Shown: positions 42,223-50,835 of the stretch, one piece after another | How the letters are laid out: every line of letters begins with the position of its first letter | How positions within the stretch are numbered: the first letter of the stretch is position 1 | NCBI RefSeq assembly: GCF_016862095.1 | Contig: NZ_BOMH01000064.1 | Location: forward strand, 1 to 64,000 | Length of the DNA stretch: 64,000 bases | Direction of reading: 5' to 3' | Origin: Actinoplanes cyaneus | GTDB taxonomy: Bacteria; Actinomycetota; Actinomycetes; Mycobacteriales; Micromonosporaceae | Notes under the pieces: model-generated | Told to the model about the DNA's origin: nothing | Databases searched by the model: none | Seen by the model: only the letters and a program-made list of their open reading frames with translations | Translations under genes and position numbers: made by a program

Positions 42223-43799
42223 TGTCACGGCTCTACGACGCCGTCCTGTTCGACCGGGACGGCACGATCATCGTGGACGTCCCCTACAACGGTGACGCGG
42301 GCAAGGTGGAGGCGGTCCCGGGCGCGCGGGCCGCCCTCGACCGGCTGCGCGCCGCCGGCCTGCGCCTCGGTGTGGTCACCAACCAGTCCGGCCTGGCCCG
42401 CGGCAGGTTCACGGCCGAGCAGCTGACGCAGGTCAACGAGCGCGTCGAGGAGTTGCTCGGCCCGTTCGGCACATGGCAGATCTGCCCGCACGACGACACC
42501 GCCGGCTGCTCCTGCCGCAAACCCCGGCCCGGGCTGATCGAAGCTGCCGCCGCGGCGCTCGGCACCACGCCGGAGCGTTGCGTCGTGGTCGGCGACATCG
42601 GGCGCGACATGGAGGCGGCCCTGGCCGCGGGCGCGGCCGGAATCCTGGTCCCGACGCCGGTCACCCTGCCCGGCGAGGTCGACGCGGCGCCCACGGTCGC
42701 CGGCACCCTGACCGCCGCGGTGGACCTGATTCTGGCCCGGGAGGAGCTGGTCACCGCCGTTCCCCGCCGGCGCAGGCCCGGGACCGTGCTCGCGGTCCGC
42801 TCCGATTCGGCCGGGGACGTGCTGGTCACCGGCCCGGCCATCCGCGCGATCGCGCACCACAGCGAGCGGGTGGTCCTGCTGTGCGGGCTACGCGGCCGGG
42901 CGGCGGCCGAGCTGCTGCCCGGTGTCGACGAGCTGATCGAGTGGAAACTGCCGTGGATCGACCCGGAGCCGGATCCGGTCCGTGACGCCGACCTGGACGG
43001 CCTGGTCGGCCGCCTCCGCGGGGCGCGGATCGACGAGGCGGTCGTCTTCACGTCGTACCACCAGTCGGCTCTGCCTTTGGCTTTGCTGCTGCGGCAGGCC
43101 GGCGTCGAGCGGATCACCGCGATCAGCGAGGACTATCCGGGCTCGCTTCTCGATGTGCGGCACCGCGGCGTGCCACCGGGGGTGCCGGAGCCCGAGCGCG
43201 CGCGCAGCGTCGCGGCGGCCGCGGGCTTCACGCTGCCCGATGCCGACGACGGAGCCCTGCGGGTGCGCGGGGTGCGGCGCCGCGGCTCCGGCGAGTACGT
43301 GGTCGTGCATCCCGGCGCCAGCGTCGAGGCGCGCTCCTGCCCGCCCGAGCAGCTCAGGGCGATCGTGGGAACCCTCGCCGGTGCCGGCTTCCGGGTTCTG
43401 GTCACCGCCGGTCCCGGGGAGAAGACGCTTGCGGCGTACGTCGCCGGCACCGTCGCCGAGGTCGAGACGCCCCCCACGCTGACCGATCTGGCCCAGCTCC
43501 TCGCGGACGCCGCGTGCCTGGTCGTCGGCAACACCGGCCCGGCCCACCTCGCCGCGGCCGTCGGCACTCCGGTGGTGAGCCTGTTCGCGCCCACCGTGCC
43601 GTACGCGCAATGGGGTCCCTATCGCGTCCCGGCGGTGCGGCTGGGCGTCGCCGGAGCCCCCTGCCGGGACACCCGGGCGACCGTCTGCCCGGTGCCCGGT
43701 CATCCCTGTCTGTCCACCATCGGCCCGGACGACGTGCTCGCAGCCCTGACCCGGCTCGGCGCCCGCCCGGCCGAACTCGCCCGTGAGGTAGCGGCTTGA
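42222..43799 (+). CDS. Fusion of GmhB-like heptose bisphosphate phosphatase and GT9 heptosyltransferase (525 aa)
   Basis: Residues 1 to about 175 form a HAD-IIIA phosphatase of the GmhB type: motif I LFDRDGTIIVD, VVTNQSGLARGRFT, and the zinc-binding ICPHDDTAGCSCRKPRPG, which is diagnostic of GmhB. From about 185 a GT-B fold GT9 (heptosyltransferase-like) domain follows: AVRSDSAGDVLVTGPAIRAI, VVHPGASVEARSCP, and VVGNTGPAHLAAAVGTPVV. It would remove the C7 phosphate of heptose 1,7-bisphosphate and also transfer a heptose-like sugar. Fusion of these steps is unusual, since they are separate in Gram-negative LPS pathways. Start ATG 42222 overlaps the previous stop by one base. Confidence 0.88.
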   Translation: MSRLYDAVLFDRDGTIIVDVPYNGDAGKVEAVPGARAALDRLRAAGLRLGVVTNQSGLARGRFTAEQLTQVNERVEELLGPFGTWQICPHDDTAGCSCRKPRPGLIEAAAAALGTTPERCVVVGDIGRDMEAALAAGAAGILVPTPVTLPGEVDAAPTVAGTLTAAVDLILAREELVTAVPRRRRPGTVLAVRSDSAGDVLVTGPAIRAIAHHSERVVLLCGLRGRAAAELLPGVDELIEWKLPWIDPEPDPVRDADLDGLVGRLRGARIDEAVVFTSYHQSALPLALLLRQAGVERITAISEDYPGSLLDVRHRGVPPGVPEPERARSVAAAAGFTLPDADDGALRVRGVRRRGSGEYVVVHPGASVEARSCPPEQLRAIVGTLAGAGFRVLVTAGPGEKTLAAYVAGTVAEVETPPTLTDLAQLLADAACLVVGNTGPAHLAAAVGTPVVSLFAPTVPYAQWGPYRVPAVRLGVAGAPCRDTRATVCPVPGHPCLSTIGPDDVLAALTRLGARPAELAREVAA

Positions 43800-44722
43800 A
43801 CATCCTGCTCTGGCACGTGCACGGCTCCTGGACCACCTCGTTCGTCCAGGGCAAACACCGCTATCTGATTCCGGTCAACGACGCGCGCGACGCGTGGGGA
43901 CGTGGCCGGGCCCGCACCTTCGACTGGCCGGACACCGTCGAGGAGCTCCCGCTGGAGCAGATCCGCGACGCGGACGTGGCGATCGTGCAGCGGCCCGAGG
44001 AGATCGACCTGATCCCGCCCAGCCTGCCGGTCATCTACGTGGAGCACAACACCCCGAAGGGGGACGTCCCGAACACCCGGCACCCGATGGCCGACCGCGA
44101 CGACCTCATCATCGCCCACGTCACCCACTTCAATCAGCTGTTCTGGGACACCGGCTCGACGCCGACCACGGTCATCGAGCACGGCGTCGTGGAGCCGAAG
44201 GCCCGCTGGACCGGCGAGCTGGAACGACTGGCGATCGTCACGAACGAGCCGGTCCGCCGCGGCCGGGTGACCGGAACTGATCTGTTCGAACGGTTCACGC
44301 CGGTCGCCCCGCTGGACGTGTTCGGCATGGGCGTCCGGGACCTGGACGGCCCCCGGATCACCGCCCACGAGGACCCGCCGCAGGCCGCGATGCACGAGCA
44401 GCTCGCCCGGCGCCGCGCCTACCTGCACCTGTGCCGGTGGACCTCGCTCGGACTGAGCCTGATCGAGGCGATGCAGATCGGCATGCCGGTCCTGGCGCTG
44501 GCCACCACCGAGGCGATCGCCGCGATCCCCGAGGGCGCCGGGATCCTGTCCACCCGGGTCGACACGCTCGTCGAGGCCGCCCACTGGCTGATCGAGGAGC
44601 CCGAGGAGGCCCGCCGGATGGGCGAACGGGCCCGCGCCGCCGCGCTCGCCCGCTACGGCCTCGACCGCTTCCTGGCTGATTGGGATCACCTTCTGGAGGG
44701 GCACACATGCGCATCGCGATGA
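43796..44722 (+). CDS. Glycosyltransferase, GT-B type (308 aa)
   Basis: The N-terminal half is unusual (MNILLWHVHGSWTTSFVQG, then VYVEHNTPKGDVPNT-type VIYVEHNTPKG). The C-terminal half has a GT4-like donor site: LCRWTSLGLSLIEAMQIGMP, TTEAIAAIPEGAG, and an E-x7-E pair in LGLSLIEAM. TTG 43796 overlaps the previous stop and follows gtgaggtag. It overlaps the next gene by 16 bases. The donor is unknown; ADP-heptose or GDP/UDP-sugars are possible in this cluster. Confidence 0.82.
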   Translation: MNILLWHVHGSWTTSFVQGKHRYLIPVNDARDAWGRGRARTFDWPDTVEELPLEQIRDADVAIVQRPEEIDLIPPSLPVIYVEHNTPKGDVPNTRHPMADRDDLIIAHVTHFNQLFWDTGSTPTTVIEHGVVEPKARWTGELERLAIVTNEPVRRGRVTGTDLFERFTPVAPLDVFGMGVRDLDGPRITAHEDPPQAAMHEQLARRRAYLHLCRWTSLGLSLIEAMQIGMPVLALATTEAIAAIPEGAGILSTRVDTLVEAAHWLIEEPEEARRMGERARAAALARYGLDRFLADWDHLLEGHTCASR

Positions 44723-45909
44723 TCTCGGAACACGCCAGCCCGCTCGCCGTGCTCGGCGGGGTCGACGCGGGCGGCCAGAACGCGCACGTCGCCGAGCTGG
44801 CCGCGGCGCTCGCCGCCGAGGGTCACGAACTGCGGGTCTACACCCGGCGTGACGACGCCACGCTGCCCGAGGTGGTGTCGCTGAGCGACCAGGTCGACGT
44901 GGTGCACGTGCCGGCCGGCCCCGCGTCGCCGCTGCCCAAGGACGAGCTGCTGCCGTACATGGGCGGGTTCGCCGACTGGATGGCCCGTGACTGGCAGGGC
45001 GGCTGGAAACCCGACGTGGCGCACGCCCACTTCTGGATGAGCGGGCTGGCCACGGTCACCGCGGCCCGCCGCTGCGACGTGCCGGTGGTGCTGACCTACC
45101 ACGCGCTCGGCTCGGTCAAACGGCGCCACCAGGGGGCTGCCGACACCAGCCCGGAACATCGCATCGGGTACGAACGTCAGCTCGGCCGCGTCGTCGACCG
45201 CGTCATCGTCCAGTGCCAGGACGAGGTGCGCGAACTCGTCGGGCTCGGCGTCCCGCGGTCACGGACCACCATGGTGCCGTCCGGCGTCAACACCGACCGC
45301 TTCCGCAAGGACGGGCCGGTCGCCCCCGGCGGGACCGTCCGGCGGATCCTCAGCGTCGGCCGGCTCGTCCCGCGCAAGGGCTTCGAGGACCTGATCCGGG
45401 CGCTGCCCGAGGTGCCCCGCGCCGAGCTGGTCATCGTCGGCGGGCCGGAGGCCGAGTTGCTCGACCAGGATCCGTACGCCCAGCACCTGCTCCGCCTCGC
45501 CAAGGAGAACCACGTGGAGAACCGGGTGCGCCTGACCGGGTCGGTGCCCGCGGCCGAGATGCCGGCCTGGTACCGCTCGGCCGCCGTCGTCGCGGCCACC
45601 CCCTGGTACGAGCCGTTCGGGCTCACCCCGCTGGAGGCGATGGCCTGCGGCGTGCCGGTCGTGGCGACAGCGGTCGGCGGCCTCACCGACACCGTCGTCG
45701 ACGGCGTGACCGGCGACCTCGTGGCGCCGCGCGACCCGGCCGGGCTCGGCTCGGCGCTGCGGCGGCTGCTCAGCGACGAGAACCGGCGGCTCGGCTACGC
45801 GGCCGCCGCGGTGGACCGGGCGCAGAACGCGTACGCCTGGCCCAGGATCGCCGCCCGGATGGGTGCCGTCTACGCGAGCGTGGCCGCGATCCCGGCGGCG
45901 GTGGCGTGA
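44707..45909 (+). CDS. Glycosyltransferase family 4 (400 aa)
   Basis: A retaining GT-B enzyme related to MshA and sucrose-phosphate-synthase-like GT4 proteins. GGVDAGGQNAHVAELAAAL is the N-terminal Gly-rich loop, followed by DVAHAHFWMSGLA and VLTYHALGSVKRRHQG. LSVGRLVPRKGFEDLIRAL opens the donor domain, and TPWYEPFGLTPLEAMACGVP carries the E-x7-E motif (about 300-320). ATG 44707 follows ggaggggcacac. It lies inside the operon, with its stop overlapping the GmhA-HldE start. Confidence 0.9.
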   Translation: MRIAMISEHASPLAVLGGVDAGGQNAHVAELAAALAAEGHELRVYTRRDDATLPEVVSLSDQVDVVHVPAGPASPLPKDELLPYMGGFADWMARDWQGGWKPDVAHAHFWMSGLATVTAARRCDVPVVLTYHALGSVKRRHQGAADTSPEHRIGYERQLGRVVDRVIVQCQDEVRELVGLGVPRSRTTMVPSGVNTDRFRKDGPVAPGGTVRRILSVGRLVPRKGFEDLIRALPEVPRAELVIVGGPEAELLDQDPYAQHLLRLAKENHVENRVRLTGSVPAAEMPAWYRSAAVVAATPWYEPFGLTPLEAMACGVPVVATAVGGLTDTVVDGVTGDLVAPRDPAGLGSALRRLLSDENRRLGYAAAAVDRAQNAYAWPRIAARMGAVYASVAAIPAAVA

Positions 45910-47906
45910 TGACCGATCCGCTCGACAAACACCTGAGCGCGCTCTCCGCCTCGCTCGGGGCATACCGGACGGTCGCGGCCCGGCTCGCCGACTGGGGCGC
46001 CGAGCTCGCCTGGCATCTCGGCCGGGGCGGGCGGCTGCTGGTCGCCGGCAACGGGGGCAGCGCCGCCGAGGCGCAGCACCTCGCCGCCGAGCTGGTCGGC
46101 AAATTGCGCGAGGACCGGATGCCGCTGTCCGCCATCGCGCTGACCCCGGACTCGTCGGCGGTCACCGCGATCGGCAACGACTACGGCTTCGACGAGATCT
46201 TCGCCCGCCAGGTCCGGGCGCACGGGCGGCCCGGCGACGTGCTGCTGGTCATGTCGACCAGCGGTCGCAGCCCGAACCTGGTCGCCGCGGTGCACGCGGC
46301 CCGCGAGTGCGGGATGCGCACCTGGGCGATGGTCGGGCCCGGCCCGTCACCGGTCGGCGACGCCTGTGACGAGGTGCTGCACTGCCCGTCGCCGGAGTCG
46401 CAGGTCGTCCAGGAGCTGCACCTGGTCTCGGTGCACGTCATGTGCGAGCACATCGATCTCACCCTGCCCCGGGTGCTGGGCGGGGAACCGGAGAGGACGA
46501 TCGTGGAGAAACCACTACTGGTCATCGTCGGCGACACCCTGCTGGACCGGGACGTCGAGGGCGCGGTCCACCGGATCGCGCCGGACGCCCCGGCGCCGGT
46601 GCTCGACGAGGAATCCGTCTCGGAACGGCCCGGCGGCGCGGGACTGGCCGCGCTGCTCGCGGCCGGGCACGAGGACTACCGGGTCGCGCTGGTCACCGCG
46701 CTGGCGCCGGACGATGCCGGGGCCCGGCTGAGCGAGCTGCTCACGGATGCCGGCGTCGAGGTCCACGCCCTGCCGCTGCCCGGATCGACACCGCAGAAGA
46801 TCCGGATGCGCTCGCGCGGCCAGGTCCTGATGCGCCTCGACCGGGGCGGGCCCGCCCAGCCGCCCGGTGACGCGCCCGACGGGCTGCTCGACGTGCTCGC
46901 CGCGGCCAAGGCGATCCTGGTCAGCGACTACGGGCGCGGGGTGGCCCGGCACCCGGCCGTGCGCGCGGCCCTGGAGCACGCGTCCGCCCCGATCGTGTGG
47001 GACCCGCACCCGGCCGGGCCGCCACCGGTGCCCGGGGTACGCCTGGTCACGCCGAACCTGGCCGAGGCCGTGAAGTTCACCGGGGACGCCGCGCACGGCT
47101 CCGCGCTGAGCACCGCCCAGCGGACCGGCCAGAAACTGCGCGACGAGTGGCGGGCGCAGGCGGTCGCGATCACCTGTGGGCCGGACGGCGCGATCCTCAC
47201 CCAGGCCGGGCCGACCCCGCTGGTGATCCCCGCGCCGGGCGACGCCGGGGACGCCGACACCTGCGGCGCCGGGGACCGGTTCGCGGCGCAGGCGGCGCTG
47301 TCACTGGCCGAGGGGGCGCTCGTCTCCGAGGCGGTGCAGGACGCGGTCGGTGCGGCCACCGCGTACGTGCTGGGCGGCGGCGTGACAGCGGCCCTGGCGC
47401 CGGCCCCCGAGCAGGCCGCGATCGCGTCGCCCGAACGGATCGGCGCGGACGAGGCCGGGCGGCTCGCGGCCTCCGTGCGCGACCGCGGCGGGGTCGTCGT
47501 GGCGACCGGCGGCTGCTTCGACCTGCTGCACACCGGCCACCTCGCCACCCTGCGCGCCGCCCGCGGGCTCGGCGACTGCCTCATCGTGTGTTTGAACAGC
47601 GACGATTCCGTACGCGGACTGAAGGGCCCGGATCGGCCCATCAACTCCCAGATCGACCGCGCGCGCCTGCTCGCCGCCCTCGACTGTGTGGACGCCGTCG
47701 TGATCTTCGACGAGCCGAACCCCGAGGCGGTGCTCTCCTGGCTGCGCCCGGACGTCTGGGTCAAGGGCGGCGACTACGCGGAACTGCCCGAAGCCGAACT
47801 CGTCAAGCGGTGGGACGGCCAGACGGTGATCGTGCCGTACCTGGACGGTCGCTCCACCACTCGCACCATTGCCGCGGCCCAGGCCGCAACGACCAGCGGA
47901 AGGTAA
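45909..47906 (+). CDS. Three-domain fusion GmhA - HldE kinase - HldE adenylyltransferase (665 aa)
   Basis: Residues 1 to about 197 are a SIS-fold sedoheptulose-7-phosphate isomerase: GNGGSAAEAQHLAAELVGK and MSTSGRSPNLVAAV. About 200-500 is a PfkB-fold heptose-7-phosphate kinase: ILVSDYGRGVARHP, LVTPNLAEAVKF, and DTCGAGDRFAAQAAL. About 520-665 is a nucleotidyltransferase: ATGGCFDLLHTGHLATLRAA with HxGH near residue 541, and VKGGDY. Together they would convert sedoheptulose 7-phosphate to ADP-D-glycero-beta-D-manno-heptose, with the phosphatase step supplied by the GmhB-GT9 fusion. A GTG at 46503 behind ggagagg could give an internal HldE product. ATG 45909 overlaps the upstream stop. Confidence 0.9.
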   Translation: MTDPLDKHLSALSASLGAYRTVAARLADWGAELAWHLGRGGRLLVAGNGGSAAEAQHLAAELVGKLREDRMPLSAIALTPDSSAVTAIGNDYGFDEIFARQVRAHGRPGDVLLVMSTSGRSPNLVAAVHAARECGMRTWAMVGPGPSPVGDACDEVLHCPSPESQVVQELHLVSVHVMCEHIDLTLPRVLGGEPERTIVEKPLLVIVGDTLLDRDVEGAVHRIAPDAPAPVLDEESVSERPGGAGLAALLAAGHEDYRVALVTALAPDDAGARLSELLTDAGVEVHALPLPGSTPQKIRMRSRGQVLMRLDRGGPAQPPGDAPDGLLDVLAAAKAILVSDYGRGVARHPAVRAALEHASAPIVWDPHPAGPPPVPGVRLVTPNLAEAVKFTGDAAHGSALSTAQRTGQKLRDEWRAQAVAITCGPDGAILTQAGPTPLVIPAPGDAGDADTCGAGDRFAAQAALSLAEGALVSEAVQDAVGAATAYVLGGGVTAALAPAPEQAAIASPERIGADEAGRLAASVRDRGGVVVATGGCFDLLHTGHLATLRAARGLGDCLIVCLNSDDSVRGLKGPDRPINSQIDRARLLAALDCVDAVVIFDEPNPEAVLSWLRPDVWVKGGDYAELPEAELVKRWDGQTVIVPYLDGRSTTRTIAAAQAATTSGR

Positions 47907-47911
47907 CCCCC

Positions 47912-48595
47912 ATGGACGCAGTCATCGTGACCGGAGGATCGAGCGGCCTCGGCGCCGCCGTCGTCGACGCCGTGCTCAAGACCGGCGGCCGGCCGTACGT
48001 CATCGACCGGCAGGCGCCCGCGCGCGACGGGGTGCCCTGGGTCGAATGCGACCTGGCCGACACGCGCGCCGCCGAACAGGCCACCCGCAAGGCGATCGAG
48101 CAGGCCGGGGGGAGTGTCAGCGGCGTCGTGACCGCTGCCGGTTTCGACGTGCCGGGAGCGCTCGACGACGTACCCGGGGAAGTCTGGGATCGGATCGTCG
48201 CCGTCGACCTGCTGGCCACCGCGGCGGTGGTCCGGGCGGCGCTGCCGGCGCTGAAGGAGTCGCACGGGACCGTGGTGACCATCGCGTCGACGCTCGGCAT
48301 CAAAGCGGTGTCGGACGCGACCGCCTACTGCGCGGCCAAGTTCGGCGTCGTGGGCTTCACCCGGGCACTCGCCGCCGAACTCGCGGGCCAGGTCGGCGTC
48401 ACGCTGATCATCCCCGGCGGGATGCGGACGAAGTTCTTCGACGAGCGGGAGGAGCGGTACAAGCCCGGCCCGGACGCCAAGCTCAACGACCCCGGCAACG
48501 TCGCCGACGCCATCCTGTTCGCGCTGCAGCAGCCGGCCGGATGTGCGGTGCGGGAACTCGTGATCGCCGGCGAGACGGAGACGTCGTACCCGTGA
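47912..48595 (+). CDS. Short-chain dehydrogenase/reductase (227 aa)
   Basis: A classical SDR with the cofactor motif TGGSSGLG near the N-terminus and the catalytic Ser/Tyr/Lys set in TIASTLGIKAVSDATAYCAAK (Y-x-x-x-K), followed by IIPGGMRT. It is too short and lacks the extended-SDR signatures of the heptose epimerase HldD, so it is not an obvious epimerase. It may oxidise or reduce a position on the heptose or another sugar. ATG 47912 follows ggaaggtaacccc. Its stop overlaps the next gene (GTGA). Confidence 0.87.
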   Translation: MDAVIVTGGSSGLGAAVVDAVLKTGGRPYVIDRQAPARDGVPWVECDLADTRAAEQATRKAIEQAGGSVSGVVTAAGFDVPGALDDVPGEVWDRIVAVDLLATAAVVRAALPALKESHGTVVTIASTLGIKAVSDATAYCAAKFGVVGFTRALAAELAGQVGVTLIIPGGMRTKFFDEREERYKPGPDAKLNDPGNVADAILFALQQPAGCAVRELVIAGETETSYP

Positions 48596-49530
48596 TCCTG
48601 GTTCTCCGGGCCCTCGGCGTCGGTGACCTCGTCACCGGGGTGCCGGCGCTGCGGGCCCTGCGCAACGCCTTCCCCGGCGAGGAACTGGCGCTGGCCGCGC
48701 CCGCGTGGCTGACGCCGCTGATCTCGCTGATCGGCGGCGTCGACCGGGTGCTGCCCACCGACGGCCTCGGCCCGGCCGCCTGGCCGATCGACGGGCCGTC
48801 CCTCGCCGTCAACCTGCACGGCAGCGGGCCCGAGTCGCATCGGATGCTGCTCGACGCGGGACCCGGCAAGCTGTGGGGCTTCCGCAGTGTGGCCGCACAG
48901 CACTTCGACGGCCCGGAATGGGTCGTCGAGGAGCACGAGGTCCAGCGCTGGTGCCGGATGCTGGCCTACTACGGCATCACCGCGGACCCTGCCGACCTGC
49001 GCCTCACCGCCCCGGCGGGGCCGCGCGGGCTGACGATCGTGCACCCTGGGGCCAAGTCGGCGTCGCGGCGGTGGCCGGTCGACCGGTTCGCGGCGGTCGC
49101 CCGGCGGCTGCGGGAAGCCGGGCACACGGTGGTGGTCACCGGCAGCGCGTCGGAACGGCCGGTGGCCGCCGAGGTGGCGGCCCAGGCCGGGCTCGCGGCG
49201 TCGGCGGTGCCCGCCACCGACCTCGGCGAACTGGCCGGGATGGTCGCCCACGCGCGGCTCGTGATCAGCGGGGACACCGGGATCTCGCACGTGGCCACGG
49301 CCTACGGGACGCCGTCGGTCACGTTGTTCGGGCCGATGTCGCCCGCCTACTGGGGGCCGCCGCCGGACCGGCCGTGGCACCAGGCCATCTGGCACGGCAC
49401 CCGCAGCGAACGCGGCGACCTGCCCGGCGACGAGGTGCATCCGGCCCTGCTGCGGGTCGGCGTCGACGAGGTGCTGACCGCCGCGGACGTCGCGACGGCT
49501 GCGGCTGAACAACGCCGGGACGCCTCCTGA
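48592..49530 (+). CDS. Glycosyltransferase family 9, heptosyltransferase-like (312 aa)
   Basis: A stand-alone GT9 enzyme: VILVLRALGVGDLVTGVPAL at the start, TIVHPGAKSASRRWPVDRF (the nucleotide-binding loop), and VISGDTGISHVATAYGTPSV with the GDTGISH motif of heptosyltransferases (about 223-229). It is the last gene of the operon. Two GT9 domains in one cluster imply at least two heptose additions. It starts at GTG 48592, overlapping the SDR stop. Confidence 0.9.
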   Translation: MILVLRALGVGDLVTGVPALRALRNAFPGEELALAAPAWLTPLISLIGGVDRVLPTDGLGPAAWPIDGPSLAVNLHGSGPESHRMLLDAGPGKLWGFRSVAAQHFDGPEWVVEEHEVQRWCRMLAYYGITADPADLRLTAPAGPRGLTIVHPGAKSASRRWPVDRFAAVARRLREAGHTVVVTGSASERPVAAEVAAQAGLAASAVPATDLGELAGMVAHARLVISGDTGISHVATAYGTPSVTLFGPMSPAYWGPPPDRPWHQAIWHGTRSERGDLPGDEVHPALLRVGVDEVLTAADVATAAAEQRRDAS

Positions 49531-49538
49531 CAGAGGAC

Positions 49539-50117
49539 CTACCGGCGCACCCGATGGCGCAGGTGCAGCACCCGGCTGCCCTGGATCACGTCAGGATCCT
49601 CCAGCAGGTGCTGCCCGCCGACCGGCCCGAAGTAGCGCCTGCCGGAGCCGAACACGACCGGCACGACGTCCATGCGCACCTCGTCGACCAGGCCGGCGGC
49701 CAGCACCTGGCCACCCACGTCACCGGCGGCGACCTCGACGACGCGGTCACCCGCGAGCTGCCGCGCCTTCGCCACCGCAGCCTCGACACCGTCGACGAAG
49801 TGGAACGGCGCCGCCGGATCCCAGCCCTCCGGCCGCGGCCGGTGCGTCACGACGACCACCTGGTCGATCCCGCTCGGCGGCTTCCCGTCCCAGCCGTCCG
49901 TCAGGTCGAAGACGCGGCGGCCGCAGATCGTCACCCCGATCGCGTCCCAGTACGGCCGGATGTAGTCGTAGGACGTCTGCGAGACCGTCAACGCGCCGCT
50001 CTCGTCCAACGGGACGTCACCGCTGGTCAACCAGTCGAAGAGTGGTCCGGGCTGGTCTTTCTCGTCCGCGATGAAACCGTCCACCGACACCGAGCCGTAC
50101 ATGACCACCTTGCCCAC
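49539..50117 (-). CDS. Dihydrofolate reductase family protein (RibD C-terminal-like, 192 aa)
   Basis: A complete DHFR-like fold: VVMYGSVSVDGFIADEKDQ at the start, VTICGRRVFDLTDGW near residue 65, EVAAGDVGGQVLAAGLVDEV near 125-145, and VVPVVFGSGRRYF. The length is typical of the uncharacterised RibD-like reductases of actinobacteria, which are probably NAD(P)H-dependent. It is convergent with the glycan operon. A truncated relative lies at 17532-18113. Confidence 0.85.
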   Translation of the reverse strand: MGKVVMYGSVSVDGFIADEKDQPGPLFDWLTSGDVPLDESGALTVSQTSYDYIRPYWDAIGVTICGRRVFDLTDGWDGKPPSGIDQVVVVTHRPRPEGWDPAAPFHFVDGVEAAVAKARQLAGDRVVEVAAGDVGGQVLAAGLVDEVRMDVVPVVFGSGRRYFGPVGGQHLLEDPDVIQGSRVLHLRHRVRR

Positions 50118-50223
50118 GGGGCTCTCCTCTGCTCTGGGGTGCCCTCAAGTTAGCGTGTCGCCAGGCGCCGCTCTTGTAAGAAATCAACCGGCCCTGGATG
50201 TTCGCGCGGTGTCGTCTCGCCCG

Positions 50224-50403
50224 TCACATCACCTCAGCGAACAGCGCGGTCACGAAGATCCCGCTGAGGAGAACCGCGAACACGCCGGCGAACCAGCCGA
50301 GTAACAGCCCTTTCCCGGCGACGTGCCACCGCCGGCTGTACAGAAGACCGATGCCGAGCGGCACGCAGAGGACGAAGAGCATCAGCTCCAAGGCCCCGGT
50401 CAA
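50224..50403 (-). CDS. Possible small two-TM membrane protein (59 aa)
   Basis: A short frame starting at TTG 50403 reads LTGALELMLFVLCVPLGIGL, then SRRWHVAGKG and LLLGWFAGVFAVLLSGIFV. It has two clear membrane helices with a basic turn between them. The TTG overlaps the stop of another hydrophobic frame upstream (TTGA). Either the two are coupled small genes, or one 115-aa four-helix protein was split by a frameshift. Confidence 0.35.
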   Translation of the reverse strand: MTGALELMLFVLCVPLGIGLLYSRRWHVAGKGLLLGWFAGVFAVLLSGIFVTALFAEVM

Positions 50404-50570
50404 GCAGGCCCCATGAACACCGAGTCCGGGGCGGCATACGCGGTGAACAGGAAAGCGGTGTACAGCAAGGGGGCGCCGGCGACGACATGACCCGCGAAGG
50501 CGCAGCCCACTGCCGCGGCGAACCGCACGCGGACATCGGGCCGACCGGGTACTCGTTCGACGATCACCAC
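50400..50570 (-). CDS. Possible small membrane protein or 5' half of a split gene (56 aa)
   Basis: The frame from GTG 50570 reads VERVPGRPDVRVRFAAAVG, then CAFAGHVVAGAPLLYTAFLF. It has one to two hydrophobic segments and ends at the overlap with the frame below. No ribosome-binding site stands out. The family is not recognised. Confidence 0.3.
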   Translation of the reverse strand: MVIVERVPGRPDVRVRFAAAVGCAFAGHVVAGAPLLYTAFLFTAYAAPDSVFMGPA

Positions 50571-50835
50571 CGCAAGGGTGTCGACGGGGCCGGGGCGATG
50601 CCAGCCGTCGCGCCGCCCTTCACAGGATCTCCCCGATCACGACACACTACCCGCACCTGTGAACCGGGGCGGCTGACCGCGTGCGTATCGGTGGATCGTC
50701 ACGGCCTGCCCGGCCGGCTGCTGCCACCCGGCGTGAACCGCGCCACGACGTACGTACCGGAAGCTGGCTTTGATCTCGGTTCTGAGCTGGGCAAAGGGAT
50801 CACCGGGCGGCGGGCCGCGCGATTACCGTGAGGGC
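50571..50835. other. Intergenic region upstream of the K+ channel gene
   Basis: No gene with good codon use is seen. The stretch separates the small membrane frames (minus strand) from the channel gene (plus strand) and must hold the promoters of both. No clear operator or terminator stands out. Confidence 0.4.

Noticed and set aside
47912..48595. HldD epimerase for the heptose pathway
   Set aside because: The protein is a short classical SDR of 227 aa without the extended SDR C-terminal domain, so an ADP-heptose epimerase role is not supported.
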